Shown: positions 1 through 8,671 of the stretch, one piece after another
Layout: every line of letters starts with the position of its first letter
How positions within the stretch are numbered: the first letter of the stretch is position 1
Assembly: GCF_007655005.1 (NCBI RefSeq)
Contig: NZ_SZVW01000011.1
Span: 248,001-312,000 of the forward strand
Direction: 5' to 3'
Length of the DNA stretch: 64,000 bases
From: Streptomyces tibetensis
GTDB lineage: Bacteria; Actinomycetota; Actinomycetes; Streptomycetales; Streptomycetaceae
Position numbers and translations under genes: made by a program
Notes under the pieces: generated by a model
Told to the model about the DNA's origin: nothing
Databases searched by the model: none
The model's input: only the letters and a program-made list of their open reading frames with translations

Positions 1-351
1 ATCGTGGGGGTGGGAGGTGGAGTTCACTGCGAGTACCTCATCGGGTGGTTCCGGAATCATGCGGGTGGGTGCGGCGGGCCGAAGAGCTTCACTCGGCGCG
101 GCATGCGGGGGTGCGATGTCGAGCGGCGGGCGGAAGGGCGTGCGGGAGTCACGGCCGACGGAGCGTGAGGCCCGTGGCCCGCGGGACTCACGGCTCGCGG
201 GCCTGCGGGACTCACGGCTCGCGGCCTGCACGGGTCATCGCCTGCGGGAGTCATGGCCCTTGGGGCGTGGGCGCCCGGCGATCGGTGGCGCATTCGTGGT
301 GCGCAGGCATGCCGCGCGGGCTCTCACGCCCCCCGTGCGGGTTCACCGCGT
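1..351. other. Intergenic left edge with degenerate ~23-bp repeats
   Basis: No gene is convincing here. From about 141 to 259 a degenerate unit resembling TGCGGGACTCACGGCTCGCG recurs four to five times; the copies at 180-203 and 204-226 are nearly identical. The stretch lies immediately 3' of the leftward aminotransferase and probably contains its terminator region. Open frames across it have no recognisable domain. Confidence 0.5.
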
Positions 352-1881
352 TCACGGTGCGGCTGCCGTGCCGGCACCACAACACCGAGCCGCCGCCCGG
401 ACCGCGTCGGCCAAGCGGTCCAGTACGGCGGCCGCTTGTTCATCGGTGATGGTCAAAGGCGGCAGCAGGTGGACGACGCTTCCGCGCAGGCCGCCGAGTC
501 CGACGATGAGGCCGCGCCGCAGGCACTCCCGCTGGACCGCAGCAGCCAGTTCGGGAGCGGCAGGGAGGGGCGGGGGCCCGTTGTCCGGCCTCACCGACGC
601 CTCCATGCCGCACTCCTCCATGCCGCACTCCACAGCCCAAGTCGCACCGGAAGAGCTGGGTTCCGCTTCCCCCTCCGGGTCCACCAGCTCTACGCCGATC
701 ATGAGCCCTCTCCCCCGCACATCACCGATACAGGCGAAATCGGAGACGAGCTGCTGGAGTTGGTTCAGCATGCGCGCCCCGAGGGTCGCCGCGCGCTCGG
801 CGAGGGCGTTCTCGCGGACGTGGGCGAGGGTCGCCGTGCCGGCGGCCATGGCGAGCTGGTTACCGGGGAAGGATTCGGTGGGGGTGCCGGGTTCTGCGGC
901 GTCGAGGTCGTCGCGGTAGACCACGACCGCCAGCGGCAGGCTGCCGCCGATGGCGTCGGAGAGGACCATCACGTCGGGGGTCACGCCACTGTGCTCGACC
1001 GCCCAGAAGGCACCGGTCCGGCCCACGCCGGTCCGGATCTCGTCGGCGATCAGCGGGACGGACCGGTCGGCGGTGAGCTGTCGCACGCGCCGCAGCCAGC
1101 TGTCGGGGACGGGGATCACCCCGCCCTCACTCTGAACGGGTTCGACGATCAGCCCGGCGGGCAGTGGCGCCCCGGACGCGGGGCCGTCGAGGAGGGACTC
1201 GGCCCAGCGGGCCGCGAGGTCGGCCCCGCGCTCGCCCCCGGCGCCGAAGCGGCAGCGGTGGTCCTGCGGGTGAGGCAGCCGGGCGATCCGTGCGTCATGG
1301 GCCTCAGCGGAGGTGACACCGAGAGCTCTGGCGGTACTTCCGCCACCGGCGCCGGTGAACGCCACGAGACCGCTCCGGCCGGTCGCGGCGCGGACAAGCG
1401 CGTAGGCGGTCTCGACGGCTTCGCTGCCCGCCGGCCCGCAGAACCGCACATGCGCCCGATCCGCGAGGCCCCGTGGCAGAGTGCGGAACAGTTCGGTGAG
1501 GAAGGCGTCCTTGACGGGTGTCGCCAGATCGAGAGCGTTCAGAGGTGCGCCCGAGTCGAGCACCTTGCGGAGGGACTCCAGGACGACCGGGTGGTTGTGG
1601 CCGAGGGCCAGGGTGCCGGCGCCGGAGAGGCAGTCCAGGTAGCGGCGGCCGTCCGCGCCCTCGATGGTGAGTCCCCGGGCCCGCACCGGAACGATCGGCA
1701 GGGCACGGGCATAGGTCCGGGCGGCGGATTCGCGGGCGGCATGGCGGCGCAGGATTCCCTCGTGCGCGGAGCGGGGCGCAGGGGCGGTGTCTTCCAGCGC
1801 TCCACCGAGGAGGGATGTCGCCTGCCTGCCCCCCACAGCGGCCTCCTCAGGTGCACAACCCCCACGGGTGGATTCCGCCAC
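352..1881 (-). CDS. Class III aminotransferase, diaminobutyrate-2-oxoglutarate type, probable loss of catalytic Lys
   Basis: The 509-residue protein has the fold-type I class III aminotransferase pattern of Dat/EctB enzymes: an N-terminal RESAARTYARALP block, YLDCLSGAGTLALGHNHP near residue 90, the pyridine-ring aspartate in LIADEIRTGVGRTG, and a GNQLAMAAGTAT block. In active relatives the PLP Schiff-base lysine lies in an SKAIGGSLP motif; here the codon at 955-957 gives SDAIGGSLP, so Asp309 replaces it. The following phosphate-contact motif is also altered (ESFPGN instead of GTFRGN). A low-complexity insertion near residue 420 carries a 15-bp tandem duplication encoding CGMEECGME. The GTG start follows GGGAGG at a longish spacing. 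It may be a non-catalytic paralogue or a diverged enzyme; family assignment is firm, activity is doubtful. Confidence 0.85.
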   Translation of the reverse strand: MAESTRGGCAPEEAAVGGRQATSLLGGALEDTAPAPRSAHEGILRRHAARESAARTYARALPIVPVRARGLTIEGADGRRYLDCLSGAGTLALGHNHPVVLESLRKVLDSGAPLNALDLATPVKDAFLTELFRTLPRGLADRAHVRFCGPAGSEAVETAYALVRAATGRSGLVAFTGAGGGSTARALGVTSAEAHDARIARLPHPQDHRCRFGAGGERGADLAARWAESLLDGPASGAPLPAGLIVEPVQSEGGVIPVPDSWLRRVRQLTADRSVPLIADEIRTGVGRTGAFWAVEHSGVTPDVMVLSDAIGGSLPLAVVVYRDDLDAAEPGTPTESFPGNQLAMAAGTATLAHVRENALAERAATLGARMLNQLQQLVSDFACIGDVRGRGLMIGVELVDPEGEAEPSSSGATWAVECGMEECGMEASVRPDNGPPPLPAAPELAAAVQRECLRRGLIVGLGGLRGSVVHLLPPLTITDEQAAAVLDRLADAVRAAARCCGAGTAAAP

Positions 1882-2167
1882 GACTTTCCCGACCTCCCAC
1901 TGCGCACGGGCACAGAGGACCGCGCACAGACAGCAGGCCCCCCACCGCTACCAACCCCGGACCTCTCACCGGGTTACGGGTTGCCTCAAGATCCTTTCCG
2001 TGACGGAACTGTTGCGGATCCGTCGGGTCGCCCCCACAGCCACCGCATAGTGTGTGATGCCGTTCCCGGACACCGCGAGGTCGCCCCGAACTTCCCGCGA
2101 TGCAGCGGGAATCGGGGCCCAAGCGCCGGTTCGTCCACGTTCGTTCCGCACCAGGGGGAGTCAGATC

Positions 2168-3391
2168 ATGCGATCCACACGGCCGTCGTCCCATACCGTC
2201 CGAGGGGGGAGGGCCGGCCGCAGGAACTCCCCCGTCCTGGCAGCCGTGGCCCTGGCCTCGGCGCTCGCCCTGACCGCCACCGCCTGCGAGTCGGGCGATG
2301 CGACGGCTGACGGTCAGGCCTCCGCGTCCGCCACCGCCTCCGATGACGGCAAGCTCAAGATCCCGGCCGATGTCAGGGACCGGCTCCGCGAGCACGGGAT
2401 AGACATCGACAAGTGGAAGAACGGCGCCTGGAAGAACTGGGACCGGGACGACTGGCTGCGCGAGGCCAACGAGTACGTCAACCCGATCATCGAGGGGCTC
2501 TGGAACCCGGACCGCATGCGGGAGGCCGAGGAGCCCGACCAGGGCGTCGACGAGGGTGAGATCGCCGAGGACCAAGGCGTGACCGACGCGACCCCCGGTC
2601 CCGTCCCGGCGCGGGCTGTGCCGCCGTCGTACCACGCCAACGCCCCCACGGCCGGCAAGGTGTTCTTCGACTCCCCCGAGGGATCGGCCGTCTGCTCGGC
2701 GACCGTGGTGAAGGACCCGGCGCACCCGGGCAAGTCCAACCTGGTGTGGACGGCGGGCCACTGCGTGCACGCGGGCAAGAAGGGCGGCTGGTACCGCAAC
2801 ATCGCGTTCGTGCCGTCGTACAACGACGACGGCAGGCCGGTGGCGGAGCTGGAGAACGCCACCCGCGAGGACGTCGCTCCCTACGGTGTCTGGTGGGGCG
2901 ACTGGGCGCAGACCTCGGACCAGTGGATCGAACAGGGCGGTTCGACGGGCGGTGAGGGCGCACCGTACGACTTCGCGGTCATCCATGTCACGCCGGAGAA
3001 GAGCAGCGGCGGCAAGTCGTTGGAGGAGATGGTCGGTTCGGCGCTGCCGGTCGAGTTCAAGGCGCCCGCGGTGCCCCGGGTGAAGCGCGTCGTAGCGATC
3101 GGCTACCCGGCCGCGAAGCCCTACGACGGGCAGAAGCTGTATCAGTGCGAAAGCCGGCCCGGGCGGTTGTCGATCAACGCGTCGGATCCGACGATGTACC
3201 GCATCGGGTGCACCATGACCGGAGGCTCGTCCGGCGGCGGCTGGGTCGCGACCGGTTGGGACGGCAAGCCGGCGCTGGTGTCCAACACCTCGATCGGCCC
3301 GGTGACGTCGGGCTGGCTGGCCGGACCGCGCCTGGGTGACGTGGCAAAGGGCGTGTACGACTCGGTCAGCAAGAAGTTCGCCGGTCGGTGA
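2168..3391 (+). CDS. Exported trypsin-like serine peptidase, probable lipoprotein (copy 1)
   Basis: The 407-residue product begins at ATG 2168 behind GGGGGAG with 7-nt spacing. An Arg-rich n-region and hydrophobic stretch end in LALTATAC, a slightly atypical lipobox, so membrane anchoring at Cys is likely. After a Ser/Ala linker comes a Trp-rich conserved segment (HGIDIDKWKNGAWKNW), then a chymotrypsin-fold domain: His in WTAGHCVHAG, Asp in YDFAVIHV and the nucleophile in MTGGSSGGGW. The substrate is unknown. It is a tandem paralogue of the next gene, with almost the same architecture, and both have a GCATAGTG element about 120 bp upstream of the start (here 2045-2052). Confidence 0.9.
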   Translation: MRSTRPSSHTVRGGRAGRRNSPVLAAVALASALALTATACESGDATADGQASASATASDDGKLKIPADVRDRLREHGIDIDKWKNGAWKNWDRDDWLREANEYVNPIIEGLWNPDRMREAEEPDQGVDEGEIAEDQGVTDATPGPVPARAVPPSYHANAPTAGKVFFDSPEGSAVCSATVVKDPAHPGKSNLVWTAGHCVHAGKKGGWYRNIAFVPSYNDDGRPVAELENATREDVAPYGVWWGDWAQTSDQWIEQGGSTGGEGAPYDFAVIHVTPEKSSGGKSLEEMVGSALPVEFKAPAVPRVKRVVAIGYPAAKPYDGQKLYQCESRPGRLSINASDPTMYRIGCTMTGGSSGGGWVATGWDGKPALVSNTSIGPVTSGWLAGPRLGDVAKGVYDSVSKKFAGR

Positions 3392-3506
3392 CGGCTCCCT
3401 GAACCCCGCCGTCGACAGCTACGGCGGCGACGACGACAGCGACGGCGTACCCGCGCCCCAACGCTCCGGGCGGCGCCACGCACCCGAACGCTCCGGGCAT
3501 CCGAAC

Positions 3507-3534
3507 GCTCCGGGCTGCGCCGAGTGCCCGGAGC
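3507..3534 (+). terminator. Hairpin 3' of first peptidase gene
   Basis: GCTCCGGGC (3507-3515) pairs perfectly with GCCCGGAGC (3526-3534) around a 10-nt loop. It lies within three direct copies of CGAACGCTCCGGGC-like sequence (3459, 3485, 3503). There is no U-tract, as usual in Streptomyces. Confidence 0.5.
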
Positions 3535-3550
3535 ACGCCCGGCGCAGCTG

Positions 3551-3584
3551 AGCCCCCGGGCACATGACATCAACCCCGGGGGCT
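3551..3584 (+). terminator. Second hairpin between the tandem peptidases
   Basis: AGCCCCCGGG (3551-3560) and CCCGGGGGCT (3575-3584) form a perfect 10-bp inverted repeat with a 14-nt loop. With the preceding hairpin it probably insulates the two paralogues; the remainder of 3392-3747 holds the promoter region of copy 2. Confidence 0.5.
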
Positions 3585-3747
3585 CTCGGAAACCTTCACC
3601 GGCTCACCCCGGTACACCCTCAACTCCCCGGGCATAGTGGGGTGTCGCGCGCAGCGACCGGTTGCCGCGCCCATGCCGTGCACACGGGGCGCCTGCGCTG
3701 AGCAGGACCAGAACCACTCAGTACGCACCAACGGGGGTCATCGCACC

Positions 3748-4950
3748 ATGCGTTCCACATCCACGCCCGCACCGAGGCGCGGACGGCGTACCGTCCTCGC
3801 CGCCGCCGGGCTCGTCGCCGCCTTGGCGCTCACCGCGACCGCCTGTGGCGGTTCCGGAGATTCGGCGAGTGACAAGCCCGACGCCACCAGCTCCCAGGCC
3901 TCCGCGAACGGCGGCGGCGAGGCCAAAATCCCGGCCGATCTCGCGGGCAAGCTCAAGGAGCACGGGATCGACGTCGACCGCTGGAAGAGCGGCGGCTGGA
4001 AGGACTGGGACAAGGACAAGTGGCTCAGTGACGCCAAGGACTTCGTCAACCCGGTGATCAAGGGCCTGTGGAAGCCGGAGCGGATGCAGTCCGCCGACGA
4101 GGCCGACAAGAGGGTCACGACGAAGGACGCGTCGGCCGGCCAGGGCGTCAGCGATCCGGATCCGGCACCGGTCCGGGCGCAGTCCGAGAAGACGCCGTAC
4201 CACCGCAACGCGGCGCCGGTCGGCAAGGTCTTCTTCGACTCCCCGGACGGCCCGGCCGTCTGCTCGGGCACGGTCGTCAAGGACGTCAACCACCCGGGCA
4301 AGTCCAACCTGGTGTGGACGGCGGGCCACTGCGTGCACGCCGGCGGCAACGGCGGCTGGTACCGCAACATCGTGTTCGTCCCGGCCTACAACGACCTCGG
4401 CAAGTCCGAGGCGGAGCTGACCGATGCGAACCCGACGGAGATCGCCCCGTACGGCAACTGGTGGGCGAACTGGGCCTCGACCTCCAACCAGTGGATCCAG
4501 GGCGGTTCGGAGAGTGGCGGTGACGGAGCCGCGTACGACTACGCCGTGCTGCACGTGAAGCCGGAGCAGGGCGCCAAGTCTCTGGAGGAGACGGTCGGCG
4601 CCGCACTGGACGTGGACTTCTCCGCCCCGTCCGCGGCCGAGGCCGCCAAGATGGGCGCCTGGGGCTACCCGGCCGCGCCGCCCTACAACGGCGAGAAGAT
4701 GTTCCGGTGCATCGACAGCCCCGGCCGGTTCTCGCTCAGCCCGTCCCTGCCGACGATGTACCGGATCGGCTGCGACATGACCGGCGGTTCCTCCGGCGGC
4801 GGCTGGTTCCGGGTTCTGAACGGCAAGTCGGTGCTGGTGTCGAACACCTCGATCGGCCCGGCCGACAACACCTGGCTGGCGGGTCCGCAGCTGGGCCGCG
4901 ACGCCGAAGCGCTCTACCAGAACATGAGCAAGACGTACGGCGGTCAGTGA
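3748..4950 (+). CDS. Exported trypsin-like serine peptidase, probable lipoprotein (copy 2)
   Basis: The 400-residue paralogue of the preceding gene starts at ATG 3748 after GGGGG. It has the same layout: twin-Arg-rich n-region, hydrophobic stretch ending LALTATACGG (lipobox Cys), a Ser/Ala linker, the HGIDVDRWKSGGWKDW segment, and a trypsin-like domain with His in WTAGHCVHAG, Asp in YDYAVLHV and Ser in MTGGSSGGGW. Extended stretches such as NLVWTAGHCVHAG and VLVSNTSIGPA are shared with copy 1, so the pair arose by tandem duplication. Target proteins are unknown. A strong hairpin follows directly. Confidence 0.9.
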   Translation: MRSTSTPAPRRGRRTVLAAAGLVAALALTATACGGSGDSASDKPDATSSQASANGGGEAKIPADLAGKLKEHGIDVDRWKSGGWKDWDKDKWLSDAKDFVNPVIKGLWKPERMQSADEADKRVTTKDASAGQGVSDPDPAPVRAQSEKTPYHRNAAPVGKVFFDSPDGPAVCSGTVVKDVNHPGKSNLVWTAGHCVHAGGNGGWYRNIVFVPAYNDLGKSEAELTDANPTEIAPYGNWWANWASTSNQWIQGGSESGGDGAAYDYAVLHVKPEQGAKSLEETVGAALDVDFSAPSAAEAAKMGAWGYPAAPPYNGEKMFRCIDSPGRFSLSPSLPTMYRIGCDMTGGSSGGGWFRVLNGKSVLVSNTSIGPADNTWLAGPQLGRDAEALYQNMSKTYGGQ

Positions 4951-4965
4951 TCTGTACATGCTGAA

Positions 4966-4995
4966 GGCCCGCTCCCCTGCGACAGGGAGCGGGCC
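4966..4995. terminator. Bidirectional terminator between peptidase 2 and hflX
   Basis: GGCCCGCTCCC (4966-4976) and GGGAGCGGGCC (4985-4995) form a perfect 11-bp stem with an 8-nt loop, between two convergent genes. Confidence 0.8.
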
Positions 4996-5032
4996 CTCTC
5001 GCGTTCAGGCGAGACGCGCGCTCAGGTCGGGC

Positions 5033-6526
5033 TCAGAGCGCCGGTGCCGGAGCGTACGGCGTGAGCTCCGCCGCCAGTTCCTCGTGCACCCGCACCTTGA
5101 GCAGGGTGCCCTCCGGGGTGTGCTCCTCGGAGATCACCTCGCCCTCGTCGTGTGCACGGGCGACCAGCTTGCCGTGCGTGTACGGCACGAGCGCCTCGAC
5201 CTCGACCGACGGGCGGGGCAGCTCGTTGTCGATGAGCGCGAGCAGCTCCTCGATGCCCTGGCCGGTGCGGGCCGAGACCGCGATGGACCGCTTCTCGACG
5301 CGCAGCAGCCGCTGGAGCGTCAGCGGGTCGGCCGCATCCGCCTTGTTGATCACGACGATCTCGGGCACGTCGGTGGCGCCGACGTCCCGGACCACCTCGC
5401 GCACGGCGGCCAGCTGCTCCTCCGGGAACGGGTGCGAACCGTCGACCACGTGCAGGATCAGGTCGGACTCGCCGACCTCCTCCATCGTGGAGCGGAACGC
5501 CTCGACCAGGTGGTGGGGCAGGTGGCGCACGAAACCGACCGTGTCGGCCAGCGTGTACAGCCGTCCGCTCGGGGTCTCGGCCCGGCGCACGGTCGGGTCG
5601 AGGGTCGCGAACAGGGCGTTCTCGACCAGCACGCCCGCGCCCGTGAGGCGGTTGAGCAGCGAGGACTTGCCGGCGTTGGTGTAGCCCGCGATGGCCACGG
5701 ACGGCACCTTGTGACGCTTGCGCTCCTGGCGCTTGATATCGCGGCCGGTCTTCATCTCCGCGATCTCCCGGCGCATCTTCGCCATCTTCTCGCGGATCCG
5801 GCGCCGGTCCGTCTCGATCTTGGTCTCACCGGGACCACGGGTGGCGAGGCCGCCGCCCTTGCCGCCGCCCATCTGCCGGGACAGCGACTGACCCCAGCCG
5901 CGCAGTCGCGGCAGCATGTACTGCATCTGCGCGAGAGCGACCTGCGCCTTGCCCTCTCGGGACTTGGCGTGCTGGGCGAAGATGTCCAGGATCAGGGCCG
6001 TGCGGTCGATGACCTTGACCTTGACGACGTCCTCGAGGTGGATCAGCTGGCCGGGGCTGAGCTCACCGTCGCAGATGACGGTGTCCGCACCCGTGTCGAC
6101 GACGATGTCGCGCAGCTCCTCGGCCTTGCCGGAGCCGATGTACGTGGCCGCGTCGGGCTTGTCGCGGCGCTGGGTGACTCCGTCGAGCACCAGCGCGCCG
6201 GCCGTCTCGGCAAGGGCGGCGAGCTCCGCGAGGGAGTTCTCCGCGTCCTGCACGGTTCCCGAGGTCCAGACGCCGACGAGGACGACCCGCTCCAGCCGGA
6301 GCTGGCGGTACTCGACCTCGGTGACGTCCTCGAGCTCGGTGGAGAGGCCCGCCACACGGCGCAGGGCCGCGCGCTCGGAGCGGTCGAACTGGTCGCCGTC
6401 CCGCTCTCCGTCGATCTCGTGGCTCCAGGCGACGTCCTCTTCCATCAGGGCATCGGCCCGAAGACCCTCGGGGTGGCTGTGCGCGAAGCGCTTGGAGTCC
6501 TGGGAAAAGGAAGAAGAGGAGGTCAT
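5033..6526 (-). CDS. hflX: GTPase HflX
   Basis: The 497-residue ribosome-associated GTPase has the HflX N-terminal domain (VLVGVWTSGT, then GSGKAEELRDIV), a coiled-coil glycine-rich linker (GGGKGGGLATRGPGETKIETDRR) and an Obg/HflX-type G domain: G1 GYTNAGKSSLLNRL near residue 280, G3 DTVGF and G4 NKAD. Bacterial HflX splits stalled or heat-damaged 70S ribosomes. The start is ATG 6526 behind AAGGA at about 6 nt. It is convergent with the peptidase pair and appears monocistronic. Confidence 0.96.
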   Translation of the reverse strand: MTSSSSFSQDSKRFAHSHPEGLRADALMEEDVAWSHEIDGERDGDQFDRSERAALRRVAGLSTELEDVTEVEYRQLRLERVVLVGVWTSGTVQDAENSLAELAALAETAGALVLDGVTQRRDKPDAATYIGSGKAEELRDIVVDTGADTVICDGELSPGQLIHLEDVVKVKVIDRTALILDIFAQHAKSREGKAQVALAQMQYMLPRLRGWGQSLSRQMGGGKGGGLATRGPGETKIETDRRRIREKMAKMRREIAEMKTGRDIKRQERKRHKVPSVAIAGYTNAGKSSLLNRLTGAGVLVENALFATLDPTVRRAETPSGRLYTLADTVGFVRHLPHHLVEAFRSTMEEVGESDLILHVVDGSHPFPEEQLAAVREVVRDVGATDVPEIVVINKADAADPLTLQRLLRVEKRSIAVSARTGQGIEELLALIDNELPRPSVEVEALVPYTHGKLVARAHDEGEVISEEHTPEGTLLKVRVHEELAAELTPYAPAPAL

Positions 6527-6700
6527 TGGATCCTTACGTAGGTGGGAAACCGTTCACTGTCTGCAACGCACGGGCGGTCCAGGAGATTCCCGGCGCTCCG
6601 TGCCTCGTCGACCTGAAGATGGTCGCACGGCACGGGGCGTCTCGTCACCGTGTTATCGGGCGGCACCTTCACCGGCCCGGCCTGCTTCGAGGGGGCCCGC

Positions 6701-6900
6701 CTCAGGAGGTCTGCGGCTTTGCAGGGGGCTGCCCCCCGGCTTTGCAGGGGGCTGCCTCAGGAGATCTGCGGCTTCGCAAGGGGCCGCCCAGGAGATCTGC
6801 GGTTTCGCAAGGGGCCGCCCAGGAGATCTGCGGTTTCGCAGGGGCCTCTGCGGCTTCGCGGAGCCCTGCTCAAGGGAGTCTGCGACCTCGGGCGGGCTGC
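6701..6900. repeat. Tandem 31-bp repeat array 3' of the M1 peptidase
   Basis: The core units begin at 6758, 6789 and 6820 (period 31), with consensus CAGGAGATCTGCGG then YTTCGCAAGGGGCCGCC; degenerate copies lie at 6702 and 6871. Read on the minus strand each resembles the last codons of the M1 peptidase gene (CCGCAGAYSYCCTGA), usually with the stop codon. The rest of 6527-6700 upstream of hflX shows no gene. Confidence 0.8.
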
Positions 6901-6901
6901 C

Positions 6902-8413
6902 TCAGGGCGTCTGCGGCCCCGCGGCGTCCGGCGATTTCGCAGCGGCGTCCGGCTTCCAGTCCGGGTAGCCCGGCATCGGCGGGGTCTTCTCGCCGTAGAG
7001 CCAGCCCTGGAAGAAGCCGCCCAGGTCGCGTCCGGAGATCTCTGCGGCGAGGCGGACGAAGTCCTCCGTCGCGGCCGTGCCGTCCCGGTGCCGCTCGACC
7101 AAGGCGCGTTCCAGGCGGTCGAAGGCCGGGCGGCCGATCTCCTGGCGCAGGGCGTACAGGACCAGCGCCGCCCCGTCGTAGACGTTGGGGCGGAAGATGT
7201 CGGTCTTACGGCCGGGGTCGGGTGCCTTGGGCGCGGCGGGTGGTCCGCCGGCGGCGCGCCAGCGGTCGGAGGCGCCGTAGGCGGCCTTCATCCGGTCCCG
7301 CATCGGCTTGCCGCCCCGCTCCTCGGCGTACAGCGCCTCGTACCAGGTGGCGTGCCCCTCGTTGAGCCACAGATCGGACCAGGTGCGGGGGCTGACGCTG
7401 TTGCCGAACCACTGGTGGGCCAGCTCATGGACCATGATCGACTCGAGGTACCACGAGGGGTGGGCCCGGTCGGTGAACAGATCCCCCTCGAAGAGCGAGA
7501 GCGTCTGGGTCTCCAGTTCGAAGCCGATGGAGGCGTCGGCCATGAGCAGGCCGTACGTCTCGAAGGGGTAGCGACCGACCTTGTTCTCCATCCAGGTGAT
7601 CTGGCCAGGGGTCTTCTCCAGCCAGGGCTCGAGCGCCTTGCGGTGCTCGGTCGGGACGACGTCCCGTACGGGGAGCCCGTGCGGGCCGGTGCGGTGCAGC
7701 ACCGTGGAGCGGCCGATGGAGACCTGGGCGAGCTCGGTGGCCATGGGGTGCTGGGTGCGGTAGGTCCACGTCGTCGTCCCGCGTGACGTCTCCGTTCCGG
7801 CGGGCAGGCCGTTGGCGACGGCCGTGTGCCCGTCGGGTGCCGTCACCCGGATGGTGAACATCGCCTTGTCGGAGGGGTGGTCGTTGCACGGGAACACCAG
7901 GTGCGCGGCGTCGGCCTGGTTGGCCATGGCGAGGCCGTCCGCGGTGCGCACCCAGCCGCCCTCGCGGCCCTTGGCGGGCACGGGATCACTGGTGTGCCGC
8001 ACGGTGATCCGCATCCACTTGCCGTCCGACACCGGGTTCTCGGGCGTGATCACCAGGTCCTCGCCGGCGGTGTGGAACTCCGCCGGGTCGCCGTCGACCT
8101 CGACCGACTGGACCGTGCCGTGGGCGAAATCCAGGTTGACGCGGTCCAGGTCGGCGGTCGTCCAGGCGTCGATGGTGGTGACGGCCCGCAGCGGCTGGCT
8201 GTTGCTGCCCGGGTAGGTGAAGGAGAGGTCGTACGACGCCACGTCGTAGCCGGGATTGCCGAGGTACGGGAAGAGTCGGTCGCCGACGCCGAGCGGGACG
8301 GCGGGGGCGCTCGCGGCGACGAGGCAGACGGAGACGGCCGACGCGAGCAGGGCGGCGGCGGTCCGGCGCCGCCGGATGGGGGCGGCGGCCTGGCTGTGGG
8401 GGGTCAGGAGCAT
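6902..8413 (-). CDS. Secreted M1 family zinc metallopeptidase (aminopeptidase N-like)
   Basis: The 503-residue protein has an N-terminal signal peptide (RRRRTAAALLASAVSVCLVAASAPAVP) and no lipobox. It contains the zinc-binding motif HELAHQWFGN near residue 327 with the distal Glu in LWLNEGHATWYE, i.e. HExxH-x18-E. The exopeptidase GAMEN motif is not obvious; the corresponding segment reads MADASIGFELETQT. The C-terminal ERAP-like domain of long M1 enzymes is absent, as in many shorter actinobacterial members. Predicted role: extracellular trimming of peptides from their N-termini. Its final codons resemble the downstream repeat array. Confidence 0.9.
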   Translation of the reverse strand: MLLTPHSQAAAPIRRRRTAAALLASAVSVCLVAASAPAVPLGVGDRLFPYLGNPGYDVASYDLSFTYPGSNSQPLRAVTTIDAWTTADLDRVNLDFAHGTVQSVEVDGDPAEFHTAGEDLVITPENPVSDGKWMRITVRHTSDPVPAKGREGGWVRTADGLAMANQADAAHLVFPCNDHPSDKAMFTIRVTAPDGHTAVANGLPAGTETSRGTTTWTYRTQHPMATELAQVSIGRSTVLHRTGPHGLPVRDVVPTEHRKALEPWLEKTPGQITWMENKVGRYPFETYGLLMADASIGFELETQTLSLFEGDLFTDRAHPSWYLESIMVHELAHQWFGNSVSPRTWSDLWLNEGHATWYEALYAEERGGKPMRDRMKAAYGASDRWRAAGGPPAAPKAPDPGRKTDIFRPNVYDGAALVLYALRQEIGRPAFDRLERALVERHRDGTAATEDFVRLAAEISGRDLGGFFQGWLYGEKTPPMPGYPDWKPDAAAKSPDAAGPQTP

Positions 8414-8671
8414 GCCCCATGGCTATCAGCGCACGGCTGAACGTCGCGGACGGCGCGCTTCCGCCCCACCCGAACCGGGGACCGGCGCCTGCGCCGGGTG
8501 CCGCCCGGGCGGTTCGGTGCGGCCGTAGGCGAAGGCCGTCCACAGGCGGGTCACCACCCAGGCGGCCGCCGCGATCCCCTGCGTCCCCGGACTCGGGCCC
8601 GGATCAGTCGATGGCGGCCGGCCGGCGTTCCCTCGCCCCTGCCGGAAGGCCGTTCACCGGCGCGGGCGTCC

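Noticed and set aside
2054..2167. N-terminal extension of the first peptidase
   Set aside because: It would place 38 polar residues before a normal signal peptide; GGGGGAG precedes ATG 2168.
6758..6845. 31-bp repeats considered as a CRISPR array
   Set aside because: Units are contiguous without unique spacers and there are no cas genes.
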